A stretch of DNA of 21,855 bases from Firmicutes bacterium CAG:555 (GTDB lineage Bacteria; Bacillota; Clostridia; Oscillospirales; Oscillospiraceae), in assembly GCA_000431075.1 (NCBI GenBank), contig HF986907.1, forward strand, positions 1-21,855, in the 5' to 3' direction. Under the pieces are notes generated by a model that was given only the letters and a program-made list of their open reading frames with translations, was not told the DNA's origin and searched no databases. Below are positions 7,199 to 13,455 of this stretch, in pieces. A program made the position numbers and the translations under genes. Position 1 is the first letter of the stretch; every line of letters starts with the position of its first letter.

Positions 7199-7226
7199 AA
7201 AAAATCCACCGTCAGGTGGATTTTTT
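7199..7226 (-). terminator. Terminator overlapping the end of the TetR gene
   Basis: AAAAAATCCACC (7199-7210) and GGTGGATTTTTT (7215-7226) form a 12-bp stem with a 4-nt loop. The TetR stop codon (complement of 7212-7214) lies in the loop, so the last four codons are part of the stem. Confidence 0.85.
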
Positions 7227-7775
7227 TATGCTTCGGCTAACTAATTCGCCTGCCATGCCCCGCTTGAGCTCGCAAATGCGCAGAAGCTTCCGGCGGGTGA
7301 CATCGTTCATGCCGCAGTTCATCCAGTCTATCACCATGCCGAAGCAGCCGCACTTGAGATAGTGGATGATGGCCTCCTTGTCCTCGGCCGATATCGGCGC
7401 ATCGGGGAAGGCGGTCTCAATATATGTCGTGACGGTGTAGCGGCAGATCTCCCAGAGATAATTTTCGTAAATGTCACGGTTCGAGGACTTGTATATATGC
7501 AAAAGAGCCTTCTTGTGCTCCATGGCAAAGCCCATGGCGACACGCAGACATTCCTCAATGGAGTCCAGCGAGGGATAGGTGTTTATGATGCGGTCTATCT
7601 CGCTTATGAAAATCTCCTCGATGAGGGCGGGAATGTCGTCGTAATGATAGTAAAAGGTGTTGCGGGTCATGCCGCAGACATCGGTGATGTCCTTAACGGT
7701 GATCTTGTTTAAGGGGTGCTCGTCGAGCAAGGTCAGAAAAGCGTTGCGGATAGCTTTTTTCGTAAAAGTGGCCAT
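7212..7775 (-). CDS. TetR/AcrR-family transcriptional regulator
   Basis: A 187-residue regulator with an N-terminal TetR helix-turn-helix: KITVKDITDVCGMTRNTFYY and HYDDIPALIEEIF (about 24-56) carries the typical recognition helix with the Y-x-H-[FY] motif. The C-terminal part (about 75-180) is helical and resembles the TetR_C_8/DhaS-like ligand-binding type common in Firmicutes. The ATG at 7775 has GGAGGG a few bases upstream. The MATE gene lies directly downstream on the same strand, so the regulator is the obvious candidate to control it and itself; TetR repressors of efflux genes commonly act this way. The stop codon sits inside the terminator hairpin. The effector is unknown. Confidence 0.9.
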   Translation of the reverse strand: MATFTKKAIRNAFLTLLDEHPLNKITVKDITDVCGMTRNTFYYHYDDIPALIEEIFISEIDRIINTYPSLDSIEECLRVAMGFAMEHKKALLHIYKSSNRDIYENYLWEICRYTVTTYIETAFPDAPISAEDKEAIIHYLKCGCFGMVIDWMNCGMNDVTRRKLLRICELKRGMAGELVSRSIKKST

Positions 7776-7794
7776 ATTTATCCCTCCGATCGTA

Positions 7795-7823
7795 GAATAA
7801 CATAAAATTTAAAAAATTACAAC
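7795..7823 (-). promoter_or_regulatory. Possible promoter of the TetR gene
   Basis: On the minus strand TTGTAA and TATTCT occur with a spacer of about 17 nt in an AT-rich stretch just upstream of the TetR ribosome binding site. The surrounding AT-richness makes chance matches likely. Confidence 0.4.
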
Positions 7824-7889
7824 AAATATGTTCCCTTGCCAAGTGAGGCAAAATGACAAAAAATTTGACAGAATGTGACGATATAGGGG

Positions 7890-7918
7890 TTTACCTGCGC
7901 CGTATTTTTTGATATAAA
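7890..7918 (+). promoter_or_regulatory. Promoter of the CmpB-like gene
   Basis: TTTACC (7890-7895) and TATAAA (7913-7918) are separated by exactly 17 nt, 34 nt before the start codon. A perfect TTGACA at 7865-7870 lies nearby but has no -10 at the right distance. Confidence 0.65.
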
Positions 7919-7951
7919 TAGCGTAATAAAACTTTCTGTGGCGGTGAATGA

Positions 7952-8686
7952 ATGATATTTTTGTACCTTGCTTATCTGTTTTTCCTCGGCTCGCTTGCCG
8001 GCTGGGTGATGGAGGTCTTGTTCCGCAAATTCTTCTCCGACTCCAACCCCGAGCACAAGTGGATAAACCCGGGCTTCTGCGTGGGTCCGTATGTTCCGCT
8101 TTACGGCTTCGGCCTGTGCTTTTTGTACCTGCTTGCCGACTTCGGCGAAAAAAGCGGACTTGTCGCCACGACCGGCGGCACGATAGCGGTGCTCGTCATG
8201 ATGGCCGCCGCAATGACGGCGGTGGAGTACATTGCCGGTATCGTGAGCCTGAAGGTGTATAACCTGCGTCTGTGGGATTACAGCAACAACTGGGGCAACT
8301 TAAACGGCATCATCTGTCCGCTGTTTTCGGCCATCTGGGCGGCGATCGGCGCAGCGTATTATTTCCTGCTGCACCCTCTGGTGACCGAGCTTTTGGTGTG
8401 GCTGGGCAACAATCTTGAGTTCCTGTTCGTCGTGGGCTTTTTCTTCGGCGTGTTCACCATCGACATCGTCTACTCTGCGGGCATCGTGACCAAGCTGCGT
8501 ACCTTCGCAAAGGAAAACGACATTATCATCAAGTACGAAAACCTCAAGGCGCACATCCGCAAAAACCACGAGCGATTTGCCAAGAAAACAAACTTCCTGC
8601 TGCCGTTCAAGTCGGATATCCCGCTTTCCGAGCACCTCAAAAACGCACACAGCGCCATCGAGCAGATCCGTGCACGGCGTAAATAA
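7952..8686 (+). CDS. CmpB-like (putative ABC-transporter type IV) membrane protein
   Basis: A 244-residue membrane protein that matches the pattern of PF06541 (ABC_trans_CmpB, 'putative ABC-transporter type IV'). The hallmarks are an N-terminal FFLGSLAGWVMEVLFRKFF with the G-W-x2-E motif, the conserved loop WINPGFCVGPYVPLYGFG, and YNLRLWDYSNNWGNLNGIIC. There are about six membrane segments followed by a basic soluble tail (about 195-244). Biochemical function is poorly defined and no ABC ATPase is next to it, so 'transporter' is only the family name. The ATG at 7952 has GGTGA shortly upstream; an overlapping ATG at 7948 is in another frame. The gene has its own promoter and terminator and is monocistronic. 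Confidence 0.85.
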   Translation: MIFLYLAYLFFLGSLAGWVMEVLFRKFFSDSNPEHKWINPGFCVGPYVPLYGFGLCFLYLLADFGEKSGLVATTGGTIAVLVMMAAAMTAVEYIAGIVSLKVYNLRLWDYSNNWGNLNGIICPLFSAIWAAIGAAYYFLLHPLVTELLVWLGNNLEFLFVVGFFFGVFTIDIVYSAGIVTKLRTFAKENDIIIKYENLKAHIRKNHERFAKKTNFLLPFKSDIPLSEHLKNAHSAIEQIRARRK

Positions 8687-8691
8687 AAATC

Positions 8692-8723
8692 ATTGCTTCC
8701 TCCAAACGGAGGAAGCAATTTTT
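8692..8723 (+). terminator. Terminator after the CmpB-like gene
   Basis: ATTGCTTCCTCC (8692-8703) and GGAGGAAGCAAT (8708-8719) form a perfect 12-bp stem with an AAAC loop, followed by a T-tract. Confidence 0.9.
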
Positions 8724-8735
8724 GCGAAAAAGTAT

Positions 8736-8747
8736 CCCCCCGGGGGG
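8736..8747. promoter_or_regulatory. C6G6 palindrome next to the importer promoter
   Basis: A perfect 12-bp palindrome of six C then six G ends two bases before the -35 box of the importer operon. The position would suit an operator, but no known regulator is recognised. Confidence 0.3.
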
Positions 8748-8748
8748 C

Positions 8749-8777
8749 TTGCGGAGAGGTTTTTCATGTATTAAAAT
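8749..8777 (+). promoter_or_regulatory. Promoter of the ABC importer-FmdE operon
   Basis: TTGCGG (8749-8754) and TAAAAT (8772-8777) are separated by 17 nt, 32 nt before the first start codon. The -35 is imperfect, which would suit a regulated promoter. Confidence 0.55.
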
Positions 8778-8809
8778 CTTAACAAATCCATTCTGAAAGG
8801 AAATACCGC

Positions 8810-9904
8810 ATGAAAAAGATCATTGCCGCATTGCTCGCCTTTGCAATGCTGTTCAGCCTGTGCGCCTGCGGCGGCACAAACAACGACAACAAAACAAACG
8901 ACGATACCGGGACAAAGGTAGTCACCGATGCCTGCGGCAGACAGGTCACCATCCCCGAGACCGTCAAGTCCGTCATCTGCGTGGGCGTGGGCTCGCTGCG
9001 CTTTACCACATACATGGATGCGCTCGACCTTCTCGTCGGCGTTGAGGAAAACGAGCTGGGCGTGGGCGCTCAGAAGCCGTTTGCGTACCTGCACCAGGAT
9101 GTGTGGGAGAAGCTTCCCCAGACCGGCAACAACGGCGAGACCTACGATGAGCAGATAATCTCCGCAAATCCCGATGTCATCATTGCCAATATGGACAAGG
9201 ACACCGCCGACGCTTATCAGAAGAAAACCGGCATTCCCGTCGTGACCATCCCCATGGTCGAGGGTATTCTGGACGATGCGGTGTTTGATATGATAAACCT
9301 CCTCGGCGAGGTCTACGGTAAGCAGGACAGAGCCAAGGAGCTCACCGATTACCTCGCGGCGATGAAGCAGGATATCGCCGACCGTGTCGCGAAGGTCGAC
9401 AAGGACAAGATCCCCTCCGTGTATGTCTCCGGCGTGTCCTTCAAGGGCGCTCACGGCTTTGAGGGCACCGAGGCCGGCTACGCACCGCTGGCCGCACTCA
9501 AGGGAAATAACATCGCCGACGCAACCGGCAAGTCCGGCGCCTTCGACATGGACATCGAGCAGGTGCTCAAGGTAGACCCCGATTATATTTTTGTTGACAC
9601 AAGCAACCTCGATCTGGTAAAACAACAGTATGCGGAAAATCCGGCGTTCTACAACAGCCTGACCGCCGTCAAGGAAAACCGTGTGTTCTCGCAGATAAGC
9701 TTCCGCTTCTGCGCAACGAATGTCGAGCTTGCGCTTGCGGATATGTATTACATGGCAACGGTCATATATCCTGAGGCCTTTGCCGATGTTGACCCCGTTG
9801 AGAAGGCAAACGAGATCTTCAAGATGTTCCTCGGCACAGACGATTTCTATTCGACCCTCAACGAAGCCGGCTACAGCTTCGGACCGGTTGATATCACAAA
9901 GTAA
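8810..9904 (+). CDS. ABC importer substrate-binding lipoprotein (FecB/BtuF-like)
   Basis: A 364-residue lipoprotein anchored outside the membrane. Residues 1-20 form a lipoprotein signal (MKKIIAALLAFAMLFSLCAC) with lipobox L-C-A-C and Cys20 as the lipidated residue, followed by an Asn/Asp-rich linker. The rest fits the periplasmic-binding-protein type II fold (Peripla_BP_2): VVTDACGRQVTIPETVKSVI, GVGSLRFTTYMDALDLLVGV, ISANPDVIIANMD and a C-terminal VDPDYIFVDTS lobe. The family carries iron-siderophores, haem or cobalamin, and in the MolA branch molybdate/tungstate. The operon includes an FmdE gene and an AOR gene lies about 3 kb away, so an oxyanion is a reasonable but unproven ligand. The ribosome binding site GAAAGGA precedes the ATG; the stop is 12 nt before the permease gene. 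Confidence 0.9.
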   Translation: MKKIIAALLAFAMLFSLCACGGTNNDNKTNDDTGTKVVTDACGRQVTIPETVKSVICVGVGSLRFTTYMDALDLLVGVEENELGVGAQKPFAYLHQDVWEKLPQTGNNGETYDEQIISANPDVIIANMDKDTADAYQKKTGIPVVTIPMVEGILDDAVFDMINLLGEVYGKQDRAKELTDYLAAMKQDIADRVAKVDKDKIPSVYVSGVSFKGAHGFEGTEAGYAPLAALKGNNIADATGKSGAFDMDIEQVLKVDPDYIFVDTSNLDLVKQQYAENPAFYNSLTAVKENRVFSQISFRFCATNVELALADMYYMATVIYPEAFADVDPVEKANEIFKMFLGTDDFYSTLNEAGYSFGPVDITK

Positions 9905-9916
9905 ACGGAGATAAAA

Positions 9917-10951
9917 ATGCAGACAGACAGCGCATACGCCAAAAATAAATATAAGAATATCCTCGTGCTTGCGGCGCTTGCCGTGCTGCTTTTGGTGTTT
10001 GCGCTGATCTCGTTGAAGTGCGGGTCGTATTCGACCTCGGTCGCAGAGCTTGTACGGGGCGTTTTCGGCACGGCTGACGAGCGCATAAACGCCGTCGTGC
10101 AGGGTGTGCGCCTGCCGAGGATATACACCGCCATCGTGTGCGGCGCAGGCCTCGGCGTGACCGGCTGCATCTTGCAGGCGATACTCAATAACCCCCTTGC
10201 CTCGGCATCCACACTGGGCATCTCGCAGGGCGCAAGCTTCGGCGCGGCGTTTGCAATAATGGTGCTCGGAGCGGGCACGGCGGGGCTTGCCGACTCCGTT
10301 CTGGTGTCGGTCTGCGCATTTGTAAGCAGTATGCTGGTTTCCGTCATCATCCTGGGGCTTTCAAAGCTTCGTGCCATCGGCCCCGAGGCAATGGTGCTTG
10401 CCGGCGTTGCGCTCAGTGCACTTTTTTCCGGTGCGACCACGCTTTTGCAGTATTTTGCGAGCGAAACGGAGCTTGCGTCGTTCGTGTTCTGGACCTTCGG
10501 TGATCTCGGCAGCACGACTCGCAGCGATATTCTTGTCATCACCGTTGTTGTTGCGGTTTTCATGGTGTATTTCATACTCAACCGCTGGAGCTACAACGCT
10601 CTTGCTGCCGGTGAGCACACCGCCGTTTCGCTCGGCGTGAATGTCGGCAGAACGAGGGTCATAAATATCCTCGCCTGCTCGTTCGTTGCGGCGACCGTCG
10701 TGTCGTATATCGGGCTTATAAGCTTCATCGGCCTGTGCGCACCGCACATCGTGCGCAGGCTCGTGGGTTCAAACTACACATGGCTCATTCCGGGCTCGGC
10801 GTTCATGGGAGCGGTGCTCATGCTTGGCGGCGACCTGGTCGCCCGCACGGTCATCTCGCCCGTTATCCTCCCCATCGGCGCCATAACCTCGTTCCTCGGT
10901 GCGCCCATGTTCCTGTATCTTCTTTTCAAGGGGGGCAGCAAGCGTGCTTGA
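9917..10951 (+). CDS. FecCD-family ABC importer permease
   Basis: A 344-residue permease with about ten hydrophobic segments, normal for BtuC/FecCD-type permeases (type II importers). Family hallmarks are RLPRIYTAIVCGAGLGVTG, CILQAILNNPLASASTLGIS, QGASFGAAFA, the middle block IGPEAMVLAGVALSALFSG, and near the end SYIGLISFIGLCAPHIVRRL, the loop that contacts the ATPase. GGAG lies 7-8 nt before the ATG. The gene sits between the binding protein (12-nt gap) and the ATPase (8-nt overlap), a complete three-gene importer. One permease gene suggests a homodimer, as in BtuC2D2 and MolB2C2. Confidence 0.95.
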   Translation: MQTDSAYAKNKYKNILVLAALAVLLLVFALISLKCGSYSTSVAELVRGVFGTADERINAVVQGVRLPRIYTAIVCGAGLGVTGCILQAILNNPLASASTLGISQGASFGAAFAIMVLGAGTAGLADSVLVSVCAFVSSMLVSVIILGLSKLRAIGPEAMVLAGVALSALFSGATTLLQYFASETELASFVFWTFGDLGSTTRSDILVITVVVAVFMVYFILNRWSYNALAAGEHTAVSLGVNVGRTRVINILACSFVAATVVSYIGLISFIGLCAPHIVRRLVGSNYTWLIPGSAFMGAVLMLGGDLVARTVISPVILPIGAITSFLGAPMFLYLLFKGGSKRA

Positions 10952-11699
10952 AGTTAAAAACCTCTCCTTTGCCTATTCAAAAAACGGCAGAAAGATACTC
11001 GATGATGTGTCGTTTCACCTCGAGCAGGGTCAGTTCATGGCGGTGCTCGGCAATAACGGCGCAGGCAAGAGCACTCTCATCAAGTGCATCGACAGGATAA
11101 ATCCCGCCACCTCCGGCAGCGTTCTCGTTGACGGACAGAGCATCGAGCATATGCAGCGCAGAACGCTTGCGCAGTCGGTCGCATATGTGCCGCAGAGCAC
11201 CCAGCCGACGCATACTCTGGTGTTCGACGCAGTGCTTTTAGGCCGCAAGCCCTATATCAAATGGGGCGTCACCGCCGAGGATGAGCGCATCGTCGCCGAG
11301 GTGCTCGATATGCTCAATTTGCGGCACCTTGAGTCGAGGTATCTCGACGAGCTGTCCGGCGGCGAGCTTCAGAAGACCATGCTCGCCCGTGCGCTCGTGC
11401 AGCAGCCGAAGTATCTGCTGCTCGACGAGCCGACAAGCAGCCTTGACCCGAACAATCAGCACGAGATGCTCCATGTTATCCGTGACATTGCGCAGGAGAA
11501 AAATATCGGCGCTGCGATAGTCATCCACGACCTCAATTTGGCCATGCGCCACTGCGACCGCTTTTTGTTCGTAAAGGATGCCAAGGTGTTCTCCTTCGGC
11601 GGGGTCGAGACAGTCACGCCCGAGACTATTCAGGCCGTCTACGACCTGCGTGTCGATATCATCGAGCACAAGGGTATAAGAGTCATCGTTCCGTACTGA
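10944..11699 (+). CDS. ABC importer ATP-binding protein (FecE/BtuD-like)
   Basis: A 251-residue cytosolic ATPase energising the adjoining permease. All nucleotide-binding motifs are present: Walker A GNNGAGKST (36-44), Q-loop in VPQST (82-86), signature LSGGELQK (137-144), Walker B YLLLDEPTSSLD (157-168) and the switch histidine in VIHDLN (193-198). I chose the GTG at 10944, which overlaps the permease stop by 8 nt and has AAGGGGGG 8 nt upstream. The frame is open further back, but that would add residues in permease coding sequence that do not fit the family N-terminus (MLEVKNLSFAY). Overlap implies translational coupling. Confidence 0.95.
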   Translation: MLEVKNLSFAYSKNGRKILDDVSFHLEQGQFMAVLGNNGAGKSTLIKCIDRINPATSGSVLVDGQSIEHMQRRTLAQSVAYVPQSTQPTHTLVFDAVLLGRKPYIKWGVTAEDERIVAEVLDMLNLRHLESRYLDELSGGELQKTMLARALVQQPKYLLLDEPTSSLDPNNQHEMLHVIRDIAQEKNIGAAIVIHDLNLAMRHCDRFLFVKDAKVFSFGGVETVTPETIQAVYDLRVDIIEHKGIRVIVPY

Positions 11700-11711
11700 G
11701 GAGGAAATGCA

Positions 11712-12086
11712 ATGATAAATAACGAGCTTTGGAAAAAGTGCGCCGAGCATCACGGCCACGAGTGCCCCGGCCTTGCCATCGGCTACCGTGCATCGCTGTA
11801 TGCCGCCGAGCTTTTGGGCGTTGAGCCGAGCCCCGGGTCGGGCGTTAGCTGCGTTGCCGAGACCGACAAGTGTCCGGTCGATGCCGTGAGGGTCATTTTC
11901 GGCTGCACCGAGCAAAACGGCAAACTGAGCTTTGATCTCACCGGCGAGATGGCGCTCACCTTCACCGCCCCCGGCGGCAAGTCCGTCCGCTTAGAGCTCA
12001 CCGACCTCGGCCACGACCTGCCCAAGGCCGAAAAGTTCACCCTCTTCCACGAAGCCCCCACAGAGGACATGTTCAAAGTCTCCTAA
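11712..12086 (+). CDS. FmdE-family protein
   Basis: A 124-residue soluble protein matching the FmdE domain (PF02663), named after formylmethanofuran dehydrogenase subunit E. Diagnostic features are HHGHECPGLAIGYRA (13-27, with His14/His16/Cys18) and a second block around VAETDKCPVDAVRVIFGCT (48-66, Cys54/Cys65), probable metal ligands. The zinc-ribbon tail of longer FmdE proteins is absent. FmdE proteins occur in many anaerobes without formylmethanofuran dehydrogenase and their role is unclear; they are frequently found near molybdate/tungstate metabolism or importer genes. Here the gene is last in the ABC importer operon, 12 nt after the ATPase stop, with GAGGAGGA upstream, so it may handle or sense the imported metal. 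Confidence 0.85.
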   Translation: MINNELWKKCAEHHGHECPGLAIGYRASLYAAELLGVEPSPGSGVSCVAETDKCPVDAVRVIFGCTEQNGKLSFDLTGEMALTFTAPGGKSVRLELTDLGHDLPKAEKFTLFHEAPTEDMFKVS

Positions 12087-12109
12087 AAGCACCCACGGGT
12101 GCTTTTTTA
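12087..12109 (+). terminator. Terminator of the importer-FmdE operon
   Basis: AAGCACCC and GGGTGCTT form a stem immediately after the FmdE stop codon, followed by T6. Confidence 0.82.
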
Positions 12110-12120
12110 ATGCCCCTTTG

Positions 12121-12149
12121 TTGACCAATTGGTAAATTTGTGGTAGCAT
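12121..12149 (+). promoter_or_regulatory. Promoter of the MBL-fold hydrolase gene with overlapping operator
   Basis: TTGACC (12121-12126) and TAGCAT (12144-12149) are separated by 17 nt. The -35 box lies within the near-perfect palindrome TTGACC-AATT-GGTAAA (12121-12136), a likely repressor site. The same half-sites recur at 13038-13053. Confidence 0.68.
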
Positions 12150-12172
12150 TTGCGCTGAAAGGTCGTGTGGTC

Positions 12173-13009
12173 ATGGATAAAAACGCAATCAAAATTCACA
12201 TTCTGCACTGCGGAACGATAACGATACCGGCGAACATGGCGTATATAAAAGACAGCGCACTCAAGCGGGTGACGCTCCCTGTGAGCGTGTATCTCGTCGA
12301 GCACCCCGTGCACGGCAAAATTCTGGTCGAGACAGGGCTGTCTGCTGACTGCAATGAGGTCATGCCCAAGTACCTGCGGGACTTTTACCGTCCGCAGGTC
12401 GAAAAAGGTCAGACCGCCAAAGAGCAGCTTGCGGCGATGGGCATCCGCCCCGAGGACATCGACCTTGTGCTCATAACCCACAACGATGTTGACCACACCT
12501 GCGCCCTCAAGGATTTTGCGGGCAAGGCAAAGCGCATCGTCATGGCCGAGCACGAGTATTTCTGGTCGTGCCGCACGGTGTACCGTGTCCGGCAGGTGTG
12601 GGAGACCTACATGCCGTACAAGGACATCATCGAGCGCCCGTTTTACTTCGGCACGGCGCAGGGACCCATAGGCCGAGGCTTCGACCTTTTCGGCGATGAC
12701 AGCGTTTTGTGCATCGCCTGTCCCGGCCACACCGACGGGCAGATGGCGGTCATGATAAACAAAGCGCCGTCAGGCCGCTTTGTAAACGCCGCCGACGGAA
12801 TTTACGGCAACGAATTTGCGATCCTCGCCTCCGATGTCGCCTTCTCGCAGCGCAACATCGATGACCTTGTCATTCCGGGCTACGGCTTTGCCCGCAAGCG
12901 GCAGCGCAAGTCGATTCAGTGGCTCAAAACGATGCAGGCAGACCCCAAATGCGTGGGCATTTTCTGCTCGCACGATGCGAATGTCACGCCGCAGACGATT
13001 GAGTATTGA
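12173..13009 (+). CDS. Metallo-beta-lactamase-fold hydrolase, AHL-lactonase-like family
   Basis: A 278-residue soluble hydrolase of the MBL superfamily, closest in layout to proteins annotated as N-acyl homoserine lactonase family, although actual lactonase activity cannot be inferred. Metal ligands visible are THNDVDH (102-108), a variant of HxHxDH in which the second His is Asp105, GHTDGQ (185-190, His186), Asp221 in ASDVAF and His267 in CSHD. The ATG at 12173 is chosen because an earlier in-frame GTG at 12140 overlaps the promoter -10 box; AAAGG lies 10 nt before the ATG and a GTG at 12167 is an alternative. It is preceded by a terminator and its own promoter, so it is monocistronic and apparently repressor-controlled. 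Confidence 0.85.
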   Translation: MDKNAIKIHILHCGTITIPANMAYIKDSALKRVTLPVSVYLVEHPVHGKILVETGLSADCNEVMPKYLRDFYRPQVEKGQTAKEQLAAMGIRPEDIDLVLITHNDVDHTCALKDFAGKAKRIVMAEHEYFWSCRTVYRVRQVWETYMPYKDIIERPFYFGTAQGPIGRGFDLFGDDSVLCIACPGHTDGQMAVMINKAPSGRFVNAADGIYGNEFAILASDVAFSQRNIDDLVIPGYGFARKRQRKSIQWLKTMQADPKCVGIFCSHDANVTPQTIEY

Positions 13010-13053
13010 CAAATCGACCACAATGCGGTATTTTATATTTACCAAGCGGTAAA
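13006..13053 (+). promoter_or_regulatory. Promoter with operator-like palindrome, now reading into a gene remnant
   Basis: TTGACA (13006-13011, overlapping the hydrolase stop codon) and TATTTT (13029-13034) are 17 nt apart. The predicted start, near 13041, lies in TTTACC-AAGC-GGTAAA (13038-13053), which shares half-sites with the operator at 12121-12136. Confidence 0.55.
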
Positions 13054-13067
13054 TATAAAATACCGCA
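13024..13067. repeat. Perfect 20-bp inverted repeat with 4-nt loop
   Basis: TGCGGTATTTTATATTTACC (13024-13043) is followed by AAGC and its exact reverse complement (13048-13067). It contains the operator-like palindrome and the -10 box of the promoter above. No T-tract follows, so it is not a typical terminator. Confidence 0.92.
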
Positions 13068-13223
13068 GCTTCGGTCGGCTTGGGTGCGGCGCTGATGCTC
13101 GTGTTCGGCCTGCTCGGCGATGCGCTGACCGGAAAATATAACAAATACATCCTCAAAGTGAGCACCGTCCTCATCATCACCATGGGTCTCATGCTCGCCA
13201 TGAAGGGCATTAAAATGCTGTGA
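13068..13223 (+). pseudogene. 3' remnant of a TauE/SafE-like membrane transporter gene
   Basis: A 51-codon stretch encodes ASVGLGAALMLVFGLLGDAL, then TGKYNKYILKVSTVLIITMG and LMLAMKGIKML before TGA. It resembles the C-terminal end of sulfite-exporter TauE/SafE or UreH-like membrane proteins, with a cytoplasmic K-Y-x-x-K-Y-I-L-K loop and a last membrane helix. There is no start codon or ribosome binding site at its 5' end, and the frame is closed by TAA at 13056-13058 inside the preceding hairpin. The sequence resumes directly at the right arm of the hairpin, so a deletion seems to have joined a promoter/operator to the tail of the gene. The family call rests on a short segment and is tentative; that it is a fragment is clearer. 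Confidence 0.6.
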
Positions 13224-13240
13224 CTTGACCCGCAGCCACC

Positions 13241-13275
13241 AACGCCCCTGCGCATTTTGCGCAGGGGCGTTTTCG
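13241..13275 (+). terminator. Terminator after the TauE/SafE-like remnant
   Basis: AACGCCCCTGCGCA (13241-13254) and its complement (13258-13271) form a 14-bp stem with a TTT loop, followed by T-rich sequence. It probably belonged to the deleted gene. Confidence 0.85.
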
Positions 13276-13377
13276 TCATTATGCAGAGCTTTTTCCTTGA
13301 TAAATCGGGCTTAAAGCGCAAATTATGTACATGACCTTACCAATTATGCAGCCTGCACCGTTGTGCACATGAAATCG

Positions 13378-13386
13378 TGATACAAT
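13378..13386 (+). promoter_or_regulatory. Extended -10 promoter of the LRR protein gene
   Basis: TGATACAAT is an extended -10 element (TG-N-TACAAT). The hexamer 17 nt upstream (CCGTTG) is a poor -35. The rest of 13276-13455 shows no coding signal. Confidence 0.5.
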
Positions 13387-13455
13387 CAATCAACGGTGGA
13401 TATACTCCGGATGATACAAGCAACAATTTTTATTAAATATAAGGAGAAGGAAAAG

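Noticed and set aside
7865..7893. TTGACA at 7865 as the -35 of the CmpB-like gene
   Set aside because: No -10-like sequence lies 16-18 nt downstream; the TTTACC/TATAAA pair is correctly spaced.
11712..12086. Formylmethanofuran dehydrogenase activity or methanogenesis
   Set aside because: Only the FmdE domain is present, no catalytic subunits are seen, and FmdE domains are widespread in bacteria without that enzyme.
13396..13455. Upstream in-frame ATG as the LRR protein start
   Set aside because: The added 20 residues lack signal-peptide character and a ribosome binding site; the ATG at 13456 has both.
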